A stretch of 64,000 nucleotides of DNA from Crotophaga sulcirostris (taxonomy: Eukaryota; Chordata; Aves; Cuculiformes; Crotophagidae). Below the pieces are notes generated by a model. That model searched no databases. It was not told the origin of the DNA and saw only the letters and a list, made by a program, of their open reading frames with translations. The stretch spans positions 1,647,351 through 1,711,350 of the forward strand of contig VYZB01000172.1 of the NCBI GenBank assembly GCA_013397455.1, in the 5' to 3' direction. Of this stretch, positions 41,301 to 51,907 are shown piece after piece. Positions within the stretch are counted from its first letter, which is position 1. Each line of letters begins with the position of its first letter. The position numbers and the translations under genes were made by a program.

Positions 41301-41824
41301 ACTTAGAATAGAGCAGAGAAATCAGAGTTTAGGAGAGGAAGAGATTATGTGACTCTAAAGAGGAGATCAAACAGCTGTGAGTTCGTACTCATATCCTCAT
41401 TGAGTTTTTCCTCCCTCCTCTAATCAAGTCATCTGTCCTGCAGCCAGTAAGTCAGCAGGCAGACTTCACTGGCAGATGGGCTGGGTTCTGCACACACAGT
41501 TAGCTGGAATTTTCCACTGCACATATTATTTTATACAAACACAAGTGATCATGTACTTACCATAAAGCCCATTTACTACAAATGCTAAAGGTCTGACCTA
41601 CCATAACAGCTGGAGGTTAAAATACTTGAACTTAAAAATCTATGAGATTCTGACCTCAAGTATCCAAGTACTAGATGAGTGAATGTATTGCTGCCCACTA
41701 TCTCAACCACTTACACCTTTTTATATCAACTAGCTTAGAGCTACCTTAAAACTGATAAAAATGGGGATCAAGTTTTTAATTGGGAAATTTTCCTCCAACT
41801 CTCCAACAACTAAAGGTATTTTAT

Positions 41825-42179
41825 TCCTGCCTACAGAAAAGATAAGGAGGGACTCTTTATCAGAGATTGCAGTGATAGGATGAGGGGTAATGGTTTTAAG
41901 CTGAAAGACAGTAGATTTAGATTAGATATTAGGAAGAAATTTTTTGCTGTGAGGGTGGTGCAGCACAGGAACAGGTTGCCCAGAGAAGTCATGGATGCTC
42001 AATCCCTGTAGATGTTCAAGGCCAGGTTAGATGAGAATTTGAGAAACCTGGTCCAGTGGAATGTGTCTCTACCCATGGCAGAGGGGTTGGAACTGGATGA
42101 TCTTTAAGGTCCCTTCCAACCCAAACCATTCTATGATTCTAAAGATTTAAAGATTCTAAAGATTCTAAAGATTTAAAGA
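41825..42179 (+). mobile_element. CR1 LINE 3' fragment with tail repeats
   Basis: This is a clear CR1 3' end. The blocks GTAGATTTAGATTAGATATT, AGGAAGAAATTTTTTGCTGT, GAACAGGTTGCCCAGAGAAG, ATGTTCAAGGCCAGGTTAGA, CCCATGGCAGAGGGGTTGGA, GATGATCTTTAAGGTCCCTT and CCAACCCAAACC all occur in consensus order, then the ATTCTATGATTCT tail begins. It is less diverged than the other two CR1 copies. The tail runs into about 45 bases of ATTCTAAAG and ATTTAAAG units. The element is truncated at its 5' end, has no intact ORF and lies antisense to MOCOS. Confidence 0.95.
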
Positions 42180-44135
42180 TGAATATCAATTCTTGGCTTC
42201 TCAGTAAAGACCAAGGAAACTACAAGCTACATGATTATTACTTCAGAAGTTTATGAGTTTACTAAAATAAAGAGATAATATAATGTTAACTGTGAGGTCT
42301 GTATGACAAAGAGACTTGCAAAGGAATACTTTTGTATGAGATTTAATCTTTTAATGATAAAGCCTAGTAATACTGGTATAATCAATATTTTAAAAGGAAA
42401 AAAATATTTTTAAGGATTTGATTCCATTTAATTGTGGCAAGGCTTCTCTAGCATGCCTTTCTTTAAACTCCAATGCCATGTGGCATGTGTTATTTTCCCC
42501 TTCCCAGGGGATAAGATTTGTGGAGGGTGATGCATTTTGCAGTTAGTGATGATGTAGGTTCTGAAAGCACTGGCTTTCTCTTCTACTTTTTGCCACTGGG
42601 AAGAGACCAAGCAGGTATCCATCTCTCACTGCTTATGGAATTCCATGTAACTTTGGAGGGGTAAGGTGTAAGATAAAGCTTGCTTTCACACTGGGCCCAT
42701 TAACATATGCCTGGCAGAAGAAGTATGCATGAGGAATAGGCATTTACCACCTCCCTATAAAGTTGCAGTTCTGTCTGCTGGGTAGTACCAGGTTTGTATG
42801 AATTTATCACCTAGAGTTGCTTCCCCCTCACAGAGTTTGAAGAGAAGAAACCTGGTTCAGCTTGTGGGGAAACATAAACTGTTCCATGCTGAAGTACGTC
42901 TTACCTGCTCCTGGGCACAATCACTTCAAAGCCCTTCTAGCACTGAATGCTGTAGTATGTATCTCACAACACCAGTCTGTGCACTAAAAATAGAATTTAA
43001 CGCCAAAGGGGCCTGAATACTGCTGTATTTCAGCAGCTTCTGTAGTGGGCTTCTGTAATACAGCTAGAATAACTGCGATACTTAAGCAAAGCTTCAAACA
43101 ATTTCATATGATATGTGGGATTACTTTGATTTTCTAAACAGTTTGATTTAGTGGGAGGTTAATAAGGTGTGAAAATGGTTTGTTCAGGTCTCATTTAGTG
43201 CTCAAAATTTGCCTCTGAATTAAAGATATCATAAGCCGAATGAAATTCAAAAATACAGATATTTTGTTGATCGTTCAACAGTCTTTGCTTTAATTCCCCA
43301 GCCTCTTTTTGCATTAAGAAAAAAAAAATCACGATCAAATCAGCTGAGAAGCCATATTTTAAATGCAGGTGATTTGTCACTGGATTTGACCCCAATTTTC
43401 ACTCAGATGCGAGACAGTGACCTACACCAGTAAGTTTTCATTGGGAAAGTTATACTGATACTGACATTCATTAAATCACTTCCCAGTATGGTACTAAGTA
43501 GAGTCACATTCTAGGTCATGCGTGGGCCACACACCTATTTCATCATGCATTATTTAAAAAAAAGTCACAGCTAAGGTGATGATATTATTAACTTGGTAAA
43601 AAAGCAATTAAGATCTTCAGAGAGTGAACTTTCAAATAGTGCAGCAACACTTAAATGTCATATTTCTGTTGCAAATGCATTTTTAATGATAACATTTCTT
43701 TGTAATGTAAATCAGCCTCCTCTCAATTATAACATGTTAATCAAGTTATTTCTCAGTTGCTGCCTACCCATCAATGCTTACAAGTCCATCACGTCATTCT
43801 GTAAAAGCATACTAATTACTTGATTATATTTTAGTCAAGTTTTGCAGTCCAAGTATTTTCTTCAAGACTGCATACTAAGTACAGATTTGTCTGCTGGGTG
43901 GAGAGGAGAGCAGAAGACACATTTGTAGCCTACAACTTCAGTCTAATTGAAAATCCTTCAAATTACCTTAGCACGCAGGACTTGACCCTAGAAACTGGAG
44001 AAAAGGAAAAATGGGTACCTACAGACTGTTTTCTAATATCTCATGCACATGGTGTTCCTGGTTGACATATCTGAGAGAGGTAAGGAAAAAACGCAAGATC
44101 AAGATGAATATTTAAGAATGATTCAAAGCCTATAC

Positions 44136-44582
44136 CTCAAATGCAGAGCAGGATTTGACTGGGTAGAGGTAAATGTTGGTGACTGTGATGGGCTTGCCAC
44201 CTCTTCTATATTTTGGTACTGCAGTCTCACAAACAGCTGCCCTTATGCTTTCTGCCGCAGCCTCTGGTGGCTGCCAGTTGACAGTCGACTTTCCTACAGA
44301 CAAGTCATCCCCGAGTTCTCTGTCCGAGATATGTGGTATTGGAGACAATATATCTGCATTGTTAAAGGAAGGGTAGTCATCTGGGACTGACTCTGTTGTC
44401 AGCTTTGTATCAGAGGACTGAACGGGAATCTCATTGTCCGACTTAGAGAGTCTTGTGGCTATGATGAACTTCAAAAAAGTCTGTGCATCTTCAAAAGAAG
44501 ACATATAGCCAAAGGATATTCTCACAGAACCAGTGGGACGTCCATCAACTAGGTCTATATCATCTCCACAGACATGGCCAGC
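44136..44582 (-). CDS. MOCOS: MOCOS coding exon: end of desulfurase domain, linker, start of MOSC domain
   Basis: This is the largest exon here: 447 bp, 149 codons, phase 0 at both ends. Residues 1-45 (AGHVCGDDIDLVDGRPTG, then SVRISFGYMS) close the NifS-like domain and are strongly conserved. About residues 48-132 form a linker rich in Ser, Asp, Glu and Pro (for example SKSDNEIPVQSS), which does not align well to the human linker. The last part, VTNIYLYPVKSCSAFE, is the first strand of the MOSC N-terminal beta-barrel and is again well conserved. The acceptor is TTTTTCCAACTAG|GCTGG. The donor GAG|GTATAG is a weaker site than average. Reading through the donor meets a stop after one codon, so retention of this intron would truncate the protein at the domain boundary. 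Confidence 0.95.
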
Positions 44583-47457
44583 CTAGTTGGAAAAAGGAAG
44601 AAAACCAGAAAGCTATTATGACAAACTTTGCTTTATTTCCCTTTAATTTTATATAGTTATTAATGCTTCTCTTCTAAGATGAAAAACTGTTCTCAAAAAC
44701 ACAAAGTTAACTCACAAATACAAAGACAAAATGGAGGAAAAAGTGTAACTATCTTATTACTTACTCTGTCTGGGAAGATCATTTTGAGACGCTTGTCCTG
44801 TTCTACTCTAAAGCAAGAGAGACCTCTCAAAAACATATCAAGAATCAGAAAAAGTTTGTACATTCCAAGATGATCTGTTAGCTGGGGCAGCCTCCAGGGA
44901 TATTCCAGTCTCATCTGTGTAGTTCACTGAGGTTTAAACCAGGATATTACAGTCAGATAAGTGAACAAACCACAAGATTGCTGATTTTTCTAGGGCAGTT
45001 TTCTTGCTATTTGCTGTCAGAACAGTTCAATTTTATACTATCAGTGACTTATTCATGGCTTGTTTTACATAGTCCAATGGATAGCTACACAGCTGCGAAC
45101 TGGTCTGGGATATTGCCAAAGCACAGACTTGAATCTAGAGCTCCAAAATCCAAAGTGACTTCCCTTGTCATTGGGATATGCAGTAAATCTCTTCTGTTGA
45201 TCCAGTCAACACATTGCTTTCAGGATGGAAATAGCCTTCTCCCTAGCGTTTCCTCCTTTGAAGAACATCGTTTTCCCCAATGAAAAACCTTTGTTGAAAA
45301 ATCTCCAAATACCCTAACGGTAACCTCCACATAGATACCTCTCCATTTGGTATGCCTTTCATACAGCACTCTGTGGAAAACTCTCCCTCAGAGAAGTTTC
45401 TCCTTGAGTAAGTGGGACTGTGAATGTTGCCACTCACCTCCAGTCAGATAAACTACAGACTCCCTTTTTTCATCCATTTAACATTATCTCACCAATGGAC
45501 ACAAGGTGTAATCCTAAATTAGCATCCTTATCCCTGTAAGTGCAGCAGCTGCACTCAGAATTTAATTTATTTATGCATTTCTCTTACATAAAAATGGAAC
45601 TGTGAATAGATTACTCACATGAGGCCTTTTTTAAGAAAGAAATGTCACAGCTCAATGAACACAGATGCCATTTACAGAAGGAGAAAGAAAAAAAAATCCT
45701 GTCTATGTCAAAGCACGCAGTACAGTAGTAAATATTGTATTTTAATGCAATGTGATGTATTTTTTATCTGTGACAACAGAGCAGAAGCAACATTTGCAAA
45801 ATTAGGTTGCATCTGTTAATATACACGTAGCCTTTCTGCCAAGTATTGATTGACTGACTAAGGAGAGAGGTTCCTGCTGTGAAAATTAGTAAACAAGTTC
45901 CTATGTCACATCCTGAGAAAACTAACCACACTTCTCCAGGGATCCTTGAGGAGAAAAAGTCCTCCCTCACAGGTGTATACATGGAAATCTTCATCAGGGA
46001 AGGAAGAATACAGTCAGCAGCCTGGGAAAAGGTGAAACCAAAGTATATGTGCAAACAACGTGACAAAAGATGCTTTCCCCTATGCAGTAATGCTGCCAAC
46101 AACTCATCCAGATCCTTCTCAAAGGAATGATGAGAAGGTCCCAGATAATGACAGCTTGACTGTACCACTTCATCACAGCTCTTTTGGCAGTGTCTCTTTA
46201 TAAGTTTGGGTTTGGTCTACCTCAACTTAAATGTTCAGCTTTATTAACATGATATACAGACCTATAAGAGGCCACCCAAGAGTGTTGCAGCTGCTCATTT
46301 GGTATTTTGCACTTCAACAGAAGGATAGACCTCTTTTAACTTTCTTGGAGTATCCCCGGGAGCCTACTCCCCCAGAAAAACTCAGACATCACTCACCTGC
46401 TCTTAGACAGGTTATGCACGAGGAGACTATGGACAGGCAGCTTTCCATTGTAAATCAAAGCACCATTTTGCCAAGGAAGGTACTAAAGAGCTCTCCCCCT
46501 TTAAGAACTTGTGCTATCTGTCTTGCATATAAATACATTAGTAAAAGTTATCTAAATGTCTCTGTGAAATTATAAGGGAGCTATAATATCAAAATAGCTA
46601 TTATAATTTTTTATCTTTTGAATAATACCATTAATACAATTGTGGACTGTTCTAATATTAATTTACTGTAATTTCAAACTCTGACAAATATGCAGACATG
46701 AAGTCTCCCCCGCTTCATTGCAATACAACCTGCTACATATATTTTAGTGACAATTTATGGAAAATATTACTCATCTAGAAAACAGTCTTCACATTCACGT
46801 TCTAACAGTCTAACACACCAGTAAGCTAGGTAGATGTCATCTAAATTTACTTCACTCTTTGAGATGCACTGTGTATTCTCATTTATTGATTCTTTTGTGT
46901 ATGCCTTTTAAACTGTAATATCCAACAGCAATAGTTCTGTAATATTTGAACATTAGTAAGTACAATTAAGGATATCTAAGGAACAACATGAGATGAATTG
47001 TCCAGGCACTTCTGTTCTGCAGGAAGCCTGGATTTCATGTAATTCCAAACCAGACCAAGAAGCCACAATTTCGTATTTTCCAATGAAATAAAAACAAGTA
47101 ACACATACCTCTTTGGGTCCATTAAATGATTTTGTTTCAATGCTCCATTTCAGTGAATTGAAATTTAGTTAATTTAATTATTTAATATGGCAATTGAGTT
47201 GAAAGGTCAGAGAAAGCAAATCAAATTTGCCTTCATTCTTAATGTCACAGAAACCCAAAACCACGGGGCATGATATATCTACTTTAGCTTTTAGCTACTT
47301 GGGGTTTTTTTTTGATACAGAGCCGAATTTTCTTCTTCCTTTCAAACATCCCATCCTCAGGACACTCAAAACTGATATCCAGAAGATGTCTCCTGGGTCA
47401 CTGGAAATAGGTATTTTCCATGGGCAATATCTCATGTAATCTCATTCAGAAACTAAC
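44583..47457 (-). other. MOCOS intron (2.9 kb)
   Basis: I see no recognisable repeat or gene here. Overlapping frames of 83-134 codons near 45.8-46.6 kb occur on both strands and look like chance, since they show neither homology nor flanking splice sites that suit MOCOS. Confidence 0.9.
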
Positions 47458-47574
47458 CTGCAGATTCCTTTGGATGTCCTCATTGCTTATACCCAAATGC
47501 ATCTGGCAGGCTCCTGTGTTACAGAAGCAACCGGTGCGGACATGTATGTTGTAGAGACTGGCCATCTTGTCCAC
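47458..47574 (-). CDS. MOCOS: MOCOS coding exon with the catalytic cysteine loop
   Basis: This 117-bp exon is in phase 0 at both ends and has 39 codons, from VDKMASLYNIHVRTG to NEDIQRNLQ. It carries the RTGCFCNTGACQ motif of the desulfurase active site. By homology the cysteine of this loop (Cys430 in Arabidopsis ABA3) forms the persulfide intermediate. Both cysteines of GCFCN and the later Cys in GACQ are intact, which supports a working enzyme. The donor is CAG|GTTAGT. The acceptor is GGAAAG|GTGGAC, with purines directly before the AG and the pyrimidine-rich stretch further upstream, so it is weaker than its neighbours. It sits 14.6 kb from the previous exon and 2.9 kb from the next. Confidence 0.96.
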
Positions 47575-48094
47575 CTTTCCAATCCAGCAGGACATAAGAC
47601 ATAGGAGAACAAAAAATAGACATTTTAAGGTTGTGGTAAACAACATACAGTGTTTTAAAGATACGATTCAATTGTCAGTAAATTACTTCTCTAAATCATT
47701 AACAACTTACTGTAGCTTTTAACATTCCCATACACATTTACATTTTTTCAGCCTTTTTATTTCAGCTGAAAGAAAACTGGTGAAAGCAGGAATGCTTATC
47801 TTGGCACTGAGAGAGGGCACATACAACACACATGTGCACACACACACTCACAGATTATATCAGTTCAGTTCCTGATCCTGTTAATGATCATACATTTGTT
47901 TCATTTTAAACCTGTGAACAGGTTCATTCACTTCAGTAGTGTTAATTGCAGGCCTGCAGTCAAGTATCATTCAGTGTCTCGACAGAATTGTCATCTACAA
48001 CTGCATCTGCAGAGATCGAAGAGGGGCCTGGGGCACCTCTTCAGTCAGGTAAAGGAAACCTTGTTCTCCAAGTATTTGAAACTGCAAGTCCTCA

Positions 48095-48801
48095 TGTCAC
48101 GGTTTAGCCCCGACCCAGCTAAATTTTTGGCAGCTAAAATCATGCAGTTGAGTTCCCAAATTCCATCCCACCCCCACCTCCAGGGGAAGGGAGAGGAAAA
48201 TGAGAGGAAAAAAGGCTGTGGATTGGAAACTAAAATTATAGCTTTAATGAAATGATGATAATAATAGTAATTATGATTAAAATAATCAAAAAGTAATGAA
48301 AATACATAAAAATATCCCAGATCGCACCCCCCAGCCCAACCCTCGATGACTACACATCACCACAACTGCTGTAGAGCAGATATGGGGAAATGGGTCCACA
48401 GCTAGGAGAGAGTTGAACTCAGGAACTGGATTCAGGGACGTACATATCTGGGGTTGGGAACAATCAGACAAAAAAGGTCCTCACTGGACGTTGGCCACCA
48501 CAGAAGAGAGCAAGACCCTTGTGATCTCTCAATTTTATACCAACTATGATGTATATGGGATGGAATACTCTGTTGGTCAGTTTGGGGTCACCTGTCCTTT
48601 TTGCCCTTCCCTTGGTTACTAGAGGAGCAAGTATAAACATTGGCCTTTCTGCATAACAATGCAGAAAGAAATGCCCCGTGTTATCATTTCTAGAGAGAAA
48701 CTGTCTGAAAAACACACAGTTAGTTTTAAGAAAATCTGAAGTTACTTTAGACTAAGGCCGAGACTGAGTCAGAGTCACCCCAACTAACTCAAACCGTAAC
48801 A
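48095..48801 (-). mobile_element. Solo LTR, second avian ERV family (about 707 bp)
   Basis: The ends form a terminal inverted repeat: TGTCACGGTTT at the left and AAACCGTAACA at the right, with one mismatch, including TG and CA. Internal text such as ATGGGATGGAATACTCTGTT, TGGTCAGTTTGGGGTCACC and TTGCCCTTCCCTTGGTTACT follows the LTR type seen at 6.5 kb, but the two differ enough to be separate subfamilies. In the sense direction (minus strand) it has a good TATA box, TATAAAAT at 48532-48539, and an ATTAAA signal at 48243-48248 about 290 bases downstream. It has no adjoining viral genes and no clear target duplication. It is sense to MOCOS. Confidence 0.8.
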
Positions 48802-51800
48802 CTTCTTTACAGAAATCTGTGGGATTTTGGTGTACAAGTGATTGAAGAAGCAGTCCCCCAGAAACAATAACATCTGACAGGGCAGGGACTATACTGGAAT
48901 ACTTCCTTGACTCTTCCACATATGACCAACCAGTCCACCAATTCCCCGGTGTTCTTTTTCCTTGTGCTGTTCTGTGTTACGCTATTTCCTTATTGTCCAC
49001 TAAATAATGAAGAGGCAGAAATACAACAATTGATGACAAGCTGGTATGAATAAATTACGTGCAGAAAACAAAAAATAATGTGCAAAGAGAACAGAAGCAT
49101 ATGCCTTGGAAGGAGACCCATATATGTATGCACTGGGAGGATGGCACTGGCAGGACGCCATTGCAAAAAAAGAGATATGGATTGTCAAGGTACACCTAAG
49201 AAACAATGGAAGGGCACTGCAGGCATCTGAAAAATTTTTTGTTGATTTCAAAGACAACAATAGCAGCTGATAAAGTTAGCAGGTATAGCTACCAGTTATT
49301 TCTTTGACATTAAATTACAAATGTTCGTCGTTAGGTCTGGGAGAAAAGAGAGTCAAGAAATGGTCAGAAAGGTAGCATGAAACCTGGAACATCCTATCTC
49401 TATCACAGACTCCCAGAACAACCTCGCACAAGCTGCATTAATCTTTCTGTGCTTTTGCTCCTTAATTTTTTTGCAAAACGGAGAGCTGAGAGCTCTGAGA
49501 ACAACCGCACTGCAGACTAAGAGTCATGCCAGTGACACAATCCTCCTCACAGGGAGCTCAGGCTCAGCCATGCATAGAGCGACAGCTCAGCCAAAAGGGG
49601 CAGGAATTGAAGTGTTGACCATCTCAACCTAACCACTTTCCTACCTGTAAGCTCAGGCTTTATCTGCTTGAGGTATCAATGTAAACATTCAACATAGCTT
49701 TTCTAGATGGCTTAATCTCTATCGGTCTTACGTTTAACATAATTCTCTTTGTATAGGAAAATAGCCCAATATATGGTATAATTCAGCCTATCTTCTGTCT
49801 CTTATCTCCTGACACTATCAACCTTCTCATGTCAGCCTATCTTCTGACATCTCTGAGTTTATGTGAGATGCCATGCACCTTTATCTTTACTATCTCAGCA
49901 GCTTGAAAAAACAAGCCCTCTGTTAGAAATTATTCCAGGCTGAAATAATTCAGCCTAAGTAGCGTTTAGCTCTGCTAAAAGCAGTTCAAGCAATATTAGT
50001 TTTTTATTTGTTTTCATGTGTGGGGCACATGGTACTCTGCACAAAAATGTGCTGTACAGAGAGAATAAATCCTACATCATTATAGTGTACAAATTCTGAA
50101 GTTCACACTTAAATATGTTCTGCCCCACTAGTTCAGTTTAAAATGGTTCAGTTCTCAAATAGAGATACAATCAAAAAAACCTCCATATATCAAGACTAGG
50201 AAAGTAGAGAACAGAATCAGTCCCGAGATCCCTATTCATGATTAATACCTTGGAGAATATACTGTGTTCAAAGCATGTTCCTTAAATCAAAGTTATAGTA
50301 AATGGCATCTGTTGAGGAAGACTGTTGTGTCGTTAGCTTTGTTTTGTCAGAAGACTTCAATTTAGGAACAGTGACATTTTCTTGAATTCTTTTTTCATTT
50401 AGATGAGAAAAGTTGTCATCCTGGCATAACATGGTTTGTCATGGTGCTAGTGACTCGTGGATGGATCTATCGTGCTGTTAATAATGACAAGCAAGGCAAA
50501 AATCATGACAGATACTTCAGTATTGAATTTGTACAGTGTTTGGGCTTATTTGCTCAGTATACAAAAAGCTTCAAAATATATTATTATTATTTGAAAAAAC
50601 ATTGTTGGGGAAGCCTTGCTTATCAAAGTGTATGTAATGTAATGAAGTTTCCATGACCCAACATCAAAGAATTGCTAACAGGAATTTTGAAAAAAATCTT
50701 TTTCATTTTGTCAAACAAATTATTACTGTTTTCTTAATGAACAGTAATTTCATTATAGCCTTGCGACCCATTGCCTTTTTCCAATAACACTTTTAATTGT
50801 GATATATATTAATCTGCATAGCATACAAGGATTATTGATATATAAAAATGTATGAACGTTAGACAAATATAGGGAATTGTGGTTCAGGAGAATAAAGATA
50901 AGTTATCCATAGCTTTAGTATCAATCAGACTCCACTATCACCAATGTGAGTTGCCCTACTGAACTTGGGAACGTGATGCATACTTTTCATTGCAAGCAAT
51001 TACACCATGTAAAGAATTAGTAAAGGCAACACGGCCAATCTATCTGTCCCTTGAATGCCTGTTTCACTTTCCCTTGGACATATGCTTCAATTTCTTCTTC
51101 TTTAGTTTCTCCCTATAAATATGCTACTTGGGGAGCTAATTAAATCTCACTCTGCAGTGTTATCACATAGCAAAACAAATAGAACATAAAACATCTGTTA
51201 CAGTTATTTCAGTGAAGAAAAGTTTATTTAAATGAAGCACATCTTTAAAATTGCCATAAGGAGCAATAATGGGTATAGAGCTCAGGGTTATGAAATACAG
51301 AATGCCGCTTGCAGTTCTGTCTGTGACAGTAGCATCTGACTTTTGGGAGCCAGGAGTATGTTCATCAATGAAGGCATAGAAGCATGAATGGTACTAAGGG
51401 CAAGTACACAGCTTAATGTACTCACTTGACAGTTTTGGTGATTCCCTGGGTCTGATATCTAGACTTATTGTGCCTTGGTCTTCCAGATCTTAAAGACTAA
51501 ACTGAACTGCAAAATAAATGCAGGAATCTTGCAGTGTTTTTACTGATTTCAGTCAGTGAGGACACGGTAATTAAGCAATCATGACATCCTGGAGTCCCAC
51601 GCGCCCCTCAGAGCTCCTTTGCATTCATTATTTTTTCTGAAGATCCATACTGTGGGTCAAGCCTTGCTTCACACCCCAGCACTTCTGAAGTCAGATCATC
51701 TTGATTTTTGACAAGCAAAAGGTGCTTTTCCCATTTCCAGGCCGCAGTCTTTGAGTGTAATAAACACACATGAATGAAGTTTATCTAAACCAATTTTTAA

Positions 51801-51862
51801 AATATTTCTCTCCTTTTTTTTTTTAGAGTTAATTTCTATTTTAAGAACAGTTGCCATCCTCA

Positions 51863-51907
51863 NNNNNNNNNNNNNNNNNNNNNNNNNNNNNNNNNNNNNN
51901 NNNNNNN
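51863..51907. other. Assembly gap (45 N)
   Basis: There are 45 unresolved bases between a T-rich stretch and GTTTTATATATATATTAAAA. The low-complexity edges suggest a sequencing or assembly failure at a simple repeat. No exon is expected here. Confidence 0.98.

Larger units (their letters stand above)
37475..44135 (-). other. MOCOS intron (6.7 kb)
   Basis: The intron carries a well-preserved CR1 3' fragment at 41.8-42.2 kb and an unexplained pair of opposite-strand reading frames near 38 kb. The rest is AT-rich and featureless to my reading. Confidence 0.9.

Noticed and set aside
45764..46575. Overlapping frames of 83-134 codons
   Set aside because: They are open on both strands, unrecognised, and do not fit the phase or peptide order of MOCOS, whose neighbouring exons already join directly.
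47575..47646. An in-frame upstream extension of the catalytic-cysteine exon gives a Met-started, hydrophobic, signal-peptide-like N-terminus
   Set aside because: The stretch is the intronic pyrimidine-rich acceptor region, which naturally encodes Phe, Leu and Cys on this strand. The splice acceptor and homology to MOCOS start at 47574.
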